The position numbers and the translations under genes are program-made. The notes under the pieces were generated by a model. That model searched no databases and was not told the origin of the DNA. It saw only the letters and a list, made by a program, of their open reading frames with translations. This document shows positions 22,923-33,756 of a stretch of DNA of 64,000 bases, in pieces. The first letter of the stretch is position 1; each line of letters opens with the position of its first letter. The stretch is taken from the NCBI GenBank assembly GCA_958450365.1, contig CAUEEP010000377.1:51501-115500 (forward strand). The letters run 5' to 3'. Source of the stretch: Mesorhabditis belari. Taxonomy: Eukaryota; Nematoda; Chromadorea; Rhabditida; Rhabditidae.

Positions 22923-23842
22923 ATTCTAAAACTATTTTGGTTAAAAAAGGGAAAAATCTTAAAAATTCCGGAATACAATAGCTTTTCGCCTCTTTAGAAA
23001 ACGTTTTAAACAAGTTGAAAAGCATTTTTTTGCTAAAAACTGCTTGAAACGGTTCAAAGTACTGATGGCCACTTAAATCTCTAGAGAATTTGCTTTAATA
23101 ATGAAAAATTTGATAGCTAGGATAGCAAGGAACTGATTTCAATTTATGCAAAAAAAAAGTTGTAGTCAATTTTTTCTAAAAATCGGATTGGGAAATGTAA
23201 AGATTTCACCTGTTTTTAAGAATTTGATTAAATTGGAAAAAAACGTTGGTGTAAAGTGATGAAATAATGAAAATTCTATCAGGTTGTTCGGATATAAACA
23301 AGCGTTGCTAAACTTTCTGTTGTGAGAGAAGCTTTTAAAACATGTCTTTCTGTATTTAAAAGTACGTTATCTTGCGCATATTTGGAAACTTTTTAAATGA
23401 ATAAGTCCTTATTTTTAAGGTCTTTTTTTCTTGCTTTAGATGACCGACTTCAAATATATCAACGAAGTGAAAGAGTCGTTCTGAAAGCGTCAATCTTGCA
23501 AAATTTTAATACTGTTTAGTACTTAGAATCCTATTTACAGGTGGTTTAAAGGGACTGGCGCGAAAGCGGCGTGGCGCGCTTTCTAAAGCCTGGATACACT
23601 ACCGTACCGCTCACAAAAATTACCCTTTTGCCATTCTTTTTCTGCCATTCTTTCATTTTCTCTATCTAAACTTAGCTTAACCTAGCTTTCAACTAAAACG
23701 CTTAACTTAGCTTTCAACTAAAACGCATAAAATCTACCAAATCAAATCGGCGAGATCTTCTTGGGATTCTTCTTAGGTTTTGTATCTAATTGTTTTAGAA
23801 TAAAGGATTGATGAGTGATAAGGTATTTGATAAGGTTAGATA

Positions 23843-25116
23843 TGAGGTTGTTCGGATATAAACAAGCGTTACTAAAATTATTGTTGTGAGGGAAGCTTTT
23901 AAAACATATCTTTCTGTATTTAAAAGTACGTTATCTTGCGCATATTTGGAAACTTTTTAAATGGATAATTTCTTATTTTTAAGATCTTTTTTCTTGCTTT
24001 AGATGACCGACTTCAAATATCAAATTCTGCCTATTTTACGACTTCAAACTGAGCAAAACAGTCTCGGAATCCCATCGAGATTTGGTCAAAGCATTTGGGA
24101 ATGATAGGAATGATGCGTAAGCCTAAGCTTAAGTCTAAGCCTGAGCCGAAAGCCGATGTCGAGCCTGATTCCAACGCTTTCGGAATGGTTGTGAAAGTCT
24201 CGAGGATGATGAACACTCTCGTCGACCTCAAGCGGTAGACAACGATACTTTGAGGGCTGTAATCGAACCGGATCCTTGTCAAACGACGCGTGAACTTGCT
24301 CAACAGTTTCTATGTCCAAATTCTACCATTGATGAGCATCACCACGCCATTGGAAAGACGATTAGATGCGGGAAATGGCTTCCTCACGAGTTAAGCAGTG
24401 CAAAAAAGGCTTCACGGGTCGCTATTGCCGGAATCCTCATCCGCTACGCTAAATATCATGGCTTTTTTGATTCTCTCGTTACTGGAGATGAGAAGTGGAT
24501 CCATTTCGATAATACTATTCGAAAACGGAAATGACTAGGACCAGGAGAACGGCCAAATTCGGCCGTGAAACCGAACATTCATGAGAAAAAGATCATGCTC
24601 TCAGTATGGTGGAATAACAAGGTCCTTGTGTATTTCGAGCTTCTACAAACCGACCAAACAGTCACATCCGACCTCTACAAACAGCAACTTGATCGGGTCA
24701 ATGAAGTTCTCATTCGTCAAGGAGTAGACACATCAAAGATAAAGTTCATCCATAACAACGCTAGACCTCACGTTGCAAAAATGACTCAGCAAAAACTAGA
24801 GAATCTAGGATGGGAAGTTTTACCACATCCGCCGTATGCTCCCGATTTGGCTCTCTCAGATTACAATTGATCCGGGTCGATTCAAAACTTTTTGGCCAAT
24901 GAGAAATTCAAAAACCGTGAAGATGTCCAAAATTGGGTCGCCAAGTTTTTCGAGTCACAGCCGGCTAAGTTTTTCAAGAGCGGCATCAATTCTTTGCGCA
25001 AAAGATGGCAAGAAGTAATCAATAATAATCGTGAATAAGATTAAACTGTGTTGTTTCTGTTTTTAAGATCAATTTTGTCGACTACTAAAACGCTCGTTTA
25101 TATCCGAACAACCTAA
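23843..25116 (+). mobile_element. Decayed mariner element (1274 bp)
   Basis: The ends match as inverted repeats (GGTTGTTCGGATATAAACAA) next to TA. Plus-strand transposase pieces are visible: a region like TTRELAQQFLCPNSTI at 24290, SLVTGDEKWIHFDN at 24475, HNNARPHVAKMTQQKL at 24751, and the SPDLALSDY-like core at 24840, with stops and shifts between. In HNNARPHVA the usual catalytic Asp reads Asn, so even without frameshifts it would be inactive. The shortened relatives at 21887, 23279 and 26235 share its 5' end. Confidence 0.85.
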
Positions 25117-25559
25117 TAAATTCGCTTCAAAAATAGATTGTTTTTTTTTTGAAAATCGAAAATCTAAGTAAGCAATAATGATTATTTAATTCAAAGAAAA
25201 TGTGATTTTAATATTTTAGTTCAATTTCTCATGTTGAGTAAATCCTTTAAAGTCACGAGTGTAAAATCTCATGGTAATTTACTTTAAAAAGAAGAGAAAA
25301 AGGAGAAAAATGAGTAAGTAATCGTTTGTTTTAAGTGTCATTGAGAAAAAAAAAATGAAAGAATGTACCTAATTTGATGTATGATCGTGGGAAAATAAAC
25401 CTTTTTAGACAAATTTTTTGAAAAAAAGACAGATCAAGCTAAATGAGTTGAAGAATTGTCAATTCCATTCTTTTTTTTGTTCTTTTCGATTTTGATGGAT
25501 TGAAATGGAGAAGCAAATACGGAAAATTCATTAAATTTATCGAATCTTGTGACTTTTTT

Positions 25560-26540
25560 GATCGGATTTACCAATTACCAATTACAAATTGGCAAATCGA
25601 TAAATGTTAAAGATAAATGCTAAAGATAAATGCTCCGTTTAGCAAAATTGTTAGATGGTAAATAGTTTGGTGGACTCAGGCGCTGGTCTACAAAACCCAC
25701 AAATGAATTTCGGTTTTATTTCCAATACAGAAGCCAAGCCAAGCCAAGCCAAGCCAGGCTCAGATGCTGGATATTCTTGATTAAGCCTGGACTAGGCTTT
25801 CGCTCTAGTTTTACCTAACCTTTGTCCAGATTGAACACTGCCCCCGGATTTACCAATTGCTTTTACCGGATCTATCAATTACAAATTACAAATTGGCAAA
25901 TCGATATATGCTAAAGTGCTTCGTTTAGGAAAATTGCTAGATGCTAAATAGTTTGGTGGACTCAGGCGCTGGTCTACAAAACCTACAAATGAATTTCGGT
26001 TTTATTTTTAATACAGAAGCCAAGCCAAGCCAAGCCAAGCCAAGCTCAGATGCTGGATATTCTTGATTAAGCCTGGACTAGGCTTTCGCTCTAGTTTTAC
26101 CTAACCTTTGTCCAGATTGAACACTGGCCCCGGATTTACCAATTGCTTTTACCGGATCTATCAATTACAAATTACAAATTGGCAAATCGATATATGCTAA
26201 AGTGCTTCATTTAGCAAAATTGCTAGATGATAAATATTAGGTTATTCGGATATAAAAAAGCGTTGCTAAACTTATTGTTGTGAGAGAAGCTTCTAAAACA
26301 TGTCTTTCTGTATTTAAAAGTACGTTATCTTGGTAAATAGTTTGGTAGACTCAGGCGCTGGTCCCACAAAACCAAAGACATCCTTGGAAAGTTGGAAAAC
26401 TATAAATCAGCTCGATTTTTGTAAGATTGTTAGATGGTAAGAATTTGGTATTTGGTAGTTTGGTGAACTACAAAACCAAAGACAACCTTGGAAAGCTGGA
26501 AAGAAAAACTTCAGCTCGATTTTTGTAAGAGTCATCATGA
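25560..26540. repeat. Same ~280-bp repeat, further units
   Basis: At least two full units and two partial ones, ending in a mariner 5' fragment at 26235 as at 21887. The parallel order shows that the whole block was duplicated. No genes are seen in 26540-27360. Confidence 0.7.
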
Positions 26541-27360
26541 TTCTTACAAAAATCATCGTGATTCAAGTTTTTTTTTTTTGAAAAAAGACTGAGATCAAGC
26601 TAAATGAGTTGAAGAATTGTCAATTCCATTCTTTTTTTTGTTCTTTTCGATTTTGATGGATTGAAATCGAGAAGAAAAGACGGAAAATTCATTAAATTTC
26701 CGTAATCTTGTGACTTTTTTGGCCAAAAACAAACTGAAAAAGCATCAAAAATATGTCCAAAAATGCATAATGCGTATAAAAAACGACAAAAAAAATCACT
26801 TTCAAAGACATTTCTTTCGTTTAAACGCTAAAATGGTTTAAGATATCAAAAATAAAAAGTCTAAAATAGCTTCTTGAGCTTTTATTTAGTCTCTGAAGCG
26901 TTTACAATTGAAATTTAATGAGAAATCTGACAAATCTAATGTAAAATCGTTTATCAGAAGTTTAACGACGGTAAAACGTGTAAAGAATCGATTTTAAATC
27001 AATAAAAATTTCAACGAGACACAGTAAAGCCAATATCAAAAACTATTTGACGAAATCTGCTCGTTCATAAACTAAACAAAGCATTACTTTTTCCCAAATT
27101 AGCTTTTGTAAATTATCCCTCTTCTAATTTCCGTTTTATCTCCAAAATTTACATTTGTTAATGGGAATAAAACGGAAATGACCAAAAAAATGTTAATTTT
27201 GAGGCATAAACAGCTTTTGTTTAACAGGGTTTATTTTAGCCACTGATTATACCGTAAATACTCTAATTGAACGTCAAGTGACTGGCAATTTATGAGCTTT
27301 ATTCTAAAGATTTCTTTGTCGCTTTTTGCTTGCTTTATTTCGTTTAATTTATTTTACATA

Positions 27361-27930
27361 CAGGGTGCGTCATAATTATTGCAACAAGATACTCAAGGCA
27401 TTGCACACCAAGAAGTTTCACCGGAAGAAGATTTTTAAACAGAAATAGCTTTATTTAACAGTAACAAATAAGGAAACAAGAGATCATTCGATATGACCGC
27501 CTTTTGCCTTGATAACAGCCCTTAATCGGTTCGGATATGCCTCCACTGTGGCCCGAATGTCATCTTGAGGAGTCGCCTTCCATCCTTTGGTCAAAGACTT
27601 TGGTCAAAGACAAAGACTTTGGTCAAAGACTTCTTCAAGGTCAAAGAGCAGACATTAGCCTCTAAGATTGCCCAAATGGAAAAGTCCATCACATTGAGAT
27701 CCGGTGAGTTTGGAGGCCATTCATCCTTGGTGATCACTGAGGGAAAGTTGGCCACACACCAGTCCTCAACCGTCTTCCTCTTTTGACCGTCCTCCCTTGT
27801 GAGCGGCAGGCAATTAGGCAAGAATAAAGAAGATAGAACGCAACACAACAAAAAAAGGGGGCAAAAAAATAAGAAAGCTGTTTGGAAAACGGTCTTTGAA
27901 CTCTTGTTGCAATAATTATGACGCACCCTG
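27361..27930 (-). mobile_element. Non-autonomous Tc1-like element (570 bp)
   Basis: Inverted ends CAGGGTGCGTCATAATTATT are flanked by TA. The minus strand keeps a fragment of transposase (WPPNSPDLNVMDFSIWAILE) and its upstream DW region, but a direct repeat of GGTCAAAGAC at about 27595-27640 and deletions leave no usable gene. It is inserted in a MITE whose other copies are at 28115-28490. Confidence 0.8.
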
Positions 27931-28114
27931 TATAGTGACTGGCGTACAGTCGGGTAGTCTAACTTTGAATGTCCCATTTTCTTTACTGCTTTCTGTTATA
28001 GTGTGTGTTTAGATGTCAAATGATAGCCCTTAAAATCTAGTATTTTTTGGTTTCAAAAGTGTTGGAAAGATCTAGGGGCTGAGAAAGAAATCAGACTACG
28101 CAACGTTACGAGGA

Positions 28115-28490
28115 AATGGTGTGATACCACTGATGATACCGTAAATGCTCTAATTGAACGCCACCCTATAGTGACTGGCGTATAGTCGACTCTAATAGTG
28201 ACTCTAATAGAACGCTCTAATTGAAGTGACTGGGGTACAGTCACGTAGTCTAACTTTGAATGTCCCATTTTCTTTACTGCTTTATGTTACAGGGTGCGTT
28301 TGGATGTCGTTTGGATGTGATAGCCCTTGAAATCTAGTATTTTTTGGTTTTAATCTAGGGAAAAATCTAGGGGCTGAAAAAGAAATGATTTTTTAAAAAG
28401 AAATCAGACTACGCAACTGTACGAGGAAATGGTGTTAGATTAGAATATTTACTGTTAGAGGTGGCTTTCTATTAGAGTATTTACAGTACT
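28115..28490. repeat. MITE-like repeat (TACCGTAAATGCTCTAATTG end)
   Basis: Starts TACCGTAAATGCTCTAATTG. An older copy spans 27247-28115 and is split by the Tc1-like element. Both contain GTCTAACTTTGAATGTCCCA and GAAATCAGACTACGCAAC. Confidence 0.6.
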
Positions 28491-28779
28491 TGATTCTTTC
28501 TATGATGTGCTGTTTTCTATTTTAAGTGATGAGATCTTTCTGTGCTACTATATTTGTTTTTAATTGCCAGGCTACTTTCATTCAATCAATTCAAATCTTA
28601 AGTGCTTAAGGTGAGAATTTCAAGAACATTTGCTGATGCTAATTTTTCTCTAAGATATTTAAATCATTCCCCTTGTATTTTCTCTTTCTTCTCTGACATC
28701 ATGCGCCGGATAGCTCAGTTTTTAGTGCATTTAGTAAATGAGTAAATCATAAATGAGTGGCCTTTTCTCATACGCCAAC

Positions 28780-29032
28780 CTTCCGTTTCCTCTAAAAGCC
28801 CCCACAGTTTCTTTTTTAATCGAATTATTAAATTGTGGAACATTTTACCCCTTCATTTTCGTGATCTTCCCACCTTGCCTAGATTTAAAGCCTCAATTTC
28901 GGCAATTGATTTGACTGCTCTGTGATTCTTTCTTGAGATATCTTTTTATCTTTTTGGGCGTGTTTTGAGTGGTATCCTGGGTGATTATTGTAATCTTGTT
29001 TTGTCGCTATTCAACTGAATAAAGCATCGTAT
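28780..29032 (+). mobile_element. Second LINE 3' fragment
   Basis: The plus strand reads FNRIIKLWNILPLHFRDLP, then TLPRFKASISAIDLTAL and TGA at 28923, the same C-terminal type as at 9.0 kb. The tail ends AACTGAATAAAGCATC, comparable with the AATAAAG-like end of the other copy, and abuts a MITE. Confidence 0.6.
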
Positions 29033-29235
29033 TTTCTCTAATAGTAGTGCACCCCACCGAGTTGATGACGATTTTACGGTTTCTAAGTTTTCACAGAAGC
29101 TCAACACTCTAATCTCCCACAAGATCTCATCGTCAGCTACATTTTCCGACCGCACATCGATAGGTTTTGGTAAGCGGTTGACGAGATTTAGAGGAATTTA
29201 GGCGACACTCAAGCACTACTATTAGAGAGAATACG
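29028..29235. repeat. MITE family CGTATTTTCTCT, copy 1
   Basis: Ends CGTATTTTCTCTAATAGTAG and its inverse. The interior includes CATCGATAGGTT and TCATCGTCAGCTACATTTTC. Other copies: 29422-29645, 44991-45213, 52017-52535 and 56154-56371. Confidence 0.85.
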
Positions 29236-29421
29236 CTAGATTCGGAATAAAATTCTGTGTCGAATGGTATAGGTCACATAGCATTTTGCCGGCTCAGCCA
29301 GTTGACCTTCCCTTGTAATACATACTTAAGTCTAGCTTCTTTAAGACTGGCTTTTACCTTTTACAAATACAATTTAATGCTATTTAATAACAATAAGATT
29401 AACTCCAGCTCTTGTTATAAA

Positions 29422-29645
29422 TACCGTATTTTCTCTAATAGTAGTGCACGCAAGCGAGCCGAGTTGATGACAATTTTACGGTTTCTAAGTTTTCACAGAA
29501 GCTCAACACTCAAATCCCCCCACAAGATCTCATCGTCAGCTACATTTTCCGACCGCACATCGATAGGTTCTGATAAGCGGTTCCTGAGATTTCGAGCAAT
29601 TTAGGCGATGCTCTGGGTGCACTACTATTAGAGAAAATATGGTAT
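29422..29645. repeat. MITE family CGTATTTTCTCT, copy 2
   Basis: TACCGTATTTTCTCTAATAG ends, same interior. It adjoins the hairpin element 29645-29930. Confidence 0.85.
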
Positions 29646-29930
29646 ACCGTATTTCTTCGAATAGAAGACCGGGTAAAGAGTATGATCGCATACTCCTGCG
29701 TAGCAGCCCTTTTTAAAATTTCTTTTCTGCATAAAAGCTTTCAATGAAGTGCTATAGGGCTGGAAAATGGCTCAAAAATCTGTTAGCTCATGTAGTATTT
29801 TTGAGTCATTTTCCAGCCCTATAGCACTTGATTGAAAGCTTTTATGCAGAAAAGAAATTTTAAAAAGGGCTGCTACGCAGGAGTACGCGATGATACTCTT
29901 TACGCGGTCTTCTATTCGAAGAAATTCGAA
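29645..29930. repeat. Near-perfect hairpin element
   Basis: Arms of about 130 bp (from ACCGTATTTCTTCGAATAGA) fold back around a short centre near 29785 (TGTTAGCTCATGTAGT). No coding capacity. Confidence 0.85.
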
Positions 29931-30159
29931 GAAGAAGAAGAAAACGGGAAGAAGTCTAGCTTCTTTAAGACTGGCTTTTACCTTTTACAAATACCATTTA
30001 ATGCTATTTAATAACAATAAGATTAACTCCAGCTGCCCGGAAAGTAAAAAGGTCGAGGCTTCAATCCCCTCTCCGAAAATCTTTCTTTCTCATTCTTTAC
30101 TTTACTTTATTTTTATGATAAGTAAAGCTGGTAAGATTTTGGTAGCTGCTAAGAAGTAA

Positions 30160-31015
30160 GAAGAAAAGAATTACCAACAAATAACCGTACAGATGATGTT
30201 TGATTCTGTCGTTTAACAGTGTTTGACTCTATTTTTAAACTCAATCCTTTGCACCGATGTTTGAGGCGAAAAAAAACTGAGTTTGCAATTTGAAACCTCA
30301 AACTTTTTATGTCTAGAATTTTATCTCTAGTGTTCAAAAATCTCTAGAAACCGTACAGATGATGTTTGATTCTGTCGTTTGACAGTTTTTGACAGTGTTT
30401 GACACTGTTTGCCAGTGTTTAACTCTATTTTTAAGTCGCCAAGTCGAATTTTTCTGTAAACTTCGCAAAAACGTACTCTGGAAAAAAGGGCGAAAAGGTG
30501 AAAAGTGATCGAGCAATTTTTAGCGCTTTTCAGTCGAGTTGAGATCTTTTGAGTGGATTCTAAACCCAAGTGGAATTTCGAATGTTTACTCATCACTTTG
30601 AAAACTTTTCGAGTTATTTTTTCTTTTCCTCTTTCACTTTGTTTACTTTTCTTTTGGTGTTCCATCTCTAAATTTTTGGAAAAAAAAAAATTTAGCACCG
30701 CCTTGAGATTTGAAATGATTAAAGGAGACAATTTTTGAGGTTAGATCAACAATTTTGTCTAGTTTTTTTGGAATTCTTTTTGAGTTTTCATTGAAGCTGT
30801 GAAGATGAGAAGGTGGGTTCAATTTTCGAGAATTGATAGGATTTTGTTTTTGCTAAAAAAGCTCTAAAACTTTGGGGAATTATGGCGACAAGTTTTTTTG
30901 GAGAATTTGCTGACAAACATCTGAATTACTACCAAAGTACTAAGTGTTATATGTAAAAAAATAAAGGCCTTAATCTTCGCATCATTTTTCTACAAGGAAC
31001 TTTTCGATTGGAAAT
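30160..31015. other. No supported gene; repeated 30-bp motif
   Basis: ACCGTACAGATGATGTTTGA occurs at 30185 and 30353 with similar downstream sequence (GTTTAACTCTATTTTTAA). A 134-codon minus-strand open frame here (30731-30327) is Lys-rich and has no recognised motif or splice context, so I do not call it. Confidence 0.4.
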
Positions 31016-31019
31016 CTAT

Positions 31020-32230
31020 AGGGCGGCGCAGAATTACCCGCACAAAGTAAACACCGATTTTCGGTGTTTTTTCACTGATTTTCAACCGCGCCTTAAAGAA
31101 AGATGACATAAAAACATCCAATTTTGATTTCTTAAACATTTATCAAACAATAAAGTGACTTTTTCTCAAAAAGTTAGCGCAGGCTTGAAGCGCAGCCCTT
31201 AACGCAGGTTCGAAGACGTTTTGGGAAAGCATCAATGGTGTGGGAAAGATATGGATTGGGTTGGTGAATTGAAAACTGCGGGCGATTGTCATATGTGACA
31301 GTTTGAGCACTTTCTTCAAAAGAAACCCATTTTGGTGTCATTGGAAAAGGTGTAGAGAATCAAAAATCAAGCTTATATCCAAATTTTCAGAACGATTCAA
31401 AAACTGGTTTTCAAAAAATGCCAAATTTACACAAAACTTGCATTTTAAGCGAAACTACTAAGTGTATCTTTTTGGAAATTTGGCTATAAGCCTAATTTTT
31501 GATTCTCTACAACTTTTCTATTGACACCAAAATGGATTTCTTTTGAAGAAAGTGCTCAAACTGGGCTGACAGCTGACATCTCCAGTCCTCGATTTTTGAT
31601 TCTCACACTTGTCTCACACACAAACCAAAATCCTACCACGAAAGAGGAATCCGCAAATTGCCTGTAAAATGGGCAGAAGTCGTCAATAATAATGGAAATT
31701 ATTTGAAATGAATTCATGGTTTTATGTTGAACCAATAGCTAACATCGAGGTCTGCTTCTGCAGAGATTTCTTCAAAGACTTGATTGTTTTATGGGCTTTT
31801 GAACACGCCTTTGATTCGTTAATGCACCATAGTGCGAGGATTTAGGTCAGGCAAGATGGTGGCCACTGATTTGAGTCAATAAAATCGGGAAAATTTTGCT
31901 TACACTAATCTTGAACAATCGAGCTTTGTGGGCTGGGGTGGAAGCTTGCTGGATGCATCAGATTCTGTTTCCAAAGTGGTTTTGTGCTCAGGGAAGGACT
32001 TCTTTCTTCAAAATTATAAATATCATATCAAGAAAACTTTTAAACAATTTTTTATTAAGATGAGTGTCAAAAATGGCAGATCGCCGGAGAGAAACCGACT
32101 TGAGCTCATTCAAAAGCTTGTAAAATGAGTTGTACAATTCCAATCGGGAAACGTTTAATAGATAAATATAGCCAAGATTAAGGGCTTTATTTTTCTATAT
32201 AACACTTGATACTTTGGCAATAAGTCAGGC
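31020..32230 (-). mobile_element. Tc1-like remnant split by a mariner derivative
   Basis: Minus-strand Tc1-type pieces lie at 31100-31255 (C-terminal end) and 31740-31990 (the WPPxLPDLNP region and the DLNP-to-helix stretch), separated by a mariner derivative starting TTGGGTTGGTGAATTG at 31258 with no right end visible. The segment at 32050-32150 is shared with the foldback element at 54468-55218. It directly precedes the Gln-rich gene. Confidence 0.6.
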
Positions 32231-32440
32231 GTTTGTCAGCAAGTTTTCTAAAAAAAAGGTTGCGATAATCATAGAAAAATCATAAAAGATTATAGAAGAC
32301 TTAGAATAATGTACATTACAGTATACAATTTAGTAGTATACAATTTTTGGTGAATGCTTTGACTCCTAGAAACTTTCTACCTTTGCAACTGATTGAGTAT
32401 AAGCTGAAATCTTTTCAGCTACTATTTAATTTATTTTCAG

Positions 32441-33531
32441 TTGGATTTTGATCACATTGTGCTTGACGGTTATTTGTGCGCAGCAGCGATCGATGCAATC
32501 AATGCAAAATCCTTCTTCAATGCCTCAACAACAGCAAGCTGGGGGTAGATTTGAAAATACTCCAAAACAGCTTTAAGATAGCTTTAAGCCAGCTTTAAGA
32601 CAGCTTGAAGAGCTTTAAGACCAGCTTTAAGGGCTTTAAGACAGCTTTAAGACAGCTTTAAGAGCTTTAAGAGAGCTTCAAGACAGCTTGAAGAGCTTTA
32701 AGACCAGCTTTAAGAGCTTTAAGACAGTTTTAAGAGCTTTAAGACAGCTTTAAGCCAGCTTTAAGAGCCTTAAGACAGCTTTAAGACAGCTTTAAGACAA
32801 CTTGAAGACAGCTTTAAGCCAGCTCAGCCTCTTTAAGACCTTTAAAACGGCTTTAAGACAGCTTTAAGAGCTTTAAGAGAGCTTTAAGAAAGCTTTAAGC
32901 CAGCTTTAAGAGCTTTAAGAGCTTTAAGCCTGAATATCTTTTAAATTGTTTGGTTAAAAGATATTCAATCTTTAGTCTGGAATGCTGTAGTGAATTTGGT
33001 CACTCGGTCACTCATTTGGCATTTGTAAACGTGTAGAATCTCTTAATTTAAACTAATTTATTCAATTGCATTCAATCTGCGATAGGATAGAGACAATTTA
33101 TTCGAACTCTAGGATTTGCCAATTCAAATTACAAAAAAAGAGTCTTAAAAAGTTCAAAGCTTTGCTTAGGTCAAGATGGACAAGGCTGCTCAACTTGCCA
33201 GCCCGGTTATTTGCCCGATTATCAAGGGGACAAGTACACGAATCAGACGAGAATTCAGGTAAATAGAGGCTATTAATAAAGACTATAAAATTTGCAGCTA
33301 AACCATTTTTAACCGTTCAATTTCTGTCACTTTCAGGAGACTCAAGCATTGAACAAGAAATTCTTTGACACAATCGGTGGCCCACCTTCTCCACCCCCAC
33401 AAACGCCAGCTCAACAAGGAATGGGTGGAACAAGTGGCCAAGGACAAATTGGATACAATCCAAGCAATACTCAGCCACAACAATCACAACAAATGCGATC
33501 GCCAATGCGCGCAAGACGATTTGTAAAGTGA
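32441..33531 (+). CDS. Small secreted Gln-rich protein, 3 exons (start exon missing)
   Basis: Exons: 32441-32544, 33170-33258, 33337-33531, joined in phase by GT-AG introns. The first visible exon begins mid-codon and encodes a signal-peptide core (WILITLCLTVICAQQ) followed by a Met/Gln-rich stretch. Exon 2 has a CSTCQPGY motif. Exon 3 is Pro/Gln/Gly-rich (GGPPSPPPQTPAQQGMGG) and ends in a basic tail, RARRFVK. At least 128 residues are encoded. The initiator ATG should lie in an upstream exon, but sequence upstream of 32430 is Tc1-derived and I found no convincing start. Intron 1 contains a minisatellite based on AGCTTTAAGAC. It converges on the Gly/Ala gene, with 225 bp between the stop codons. 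Function unknown. Confidence 0.7.
32565..32935 (+). repeat. Minisatellite AGCTTTAAGAC in intron of Gln-rich gene
   Basis: About 30 irregular units of AGCTTTAAGAC, AGCTTTAAG and AGCCAGCTTTAAG fill the first intron. Confidence 0.85.
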
Positions 33532-33756
33532 TGACGAAGCGAAATGAAAGAATGAACAGATTTTTAGACATAAATTTTACAAAAAGTATGTTTACATAAA
33601 GTTTTTACGCTTAAAATGCATTTGATTCTAAAAGCTTTTTATTAGTATTGCTTTACAAGTAATACTGAACTTTTTTTACAATGACATTCACAAGTTAGAC
33701 TACTCTGTTTTGAGTTTTCTGTTGAAGCTGTCATTGATGCTTTGAAACTTTTATTA

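Noticed and set aside
30327..30731. 134-residue Lys-rich minus-strand gene
   Set aside because: No motif, no splice context, and its end lies in a locally duplicated 30-bp repeat.
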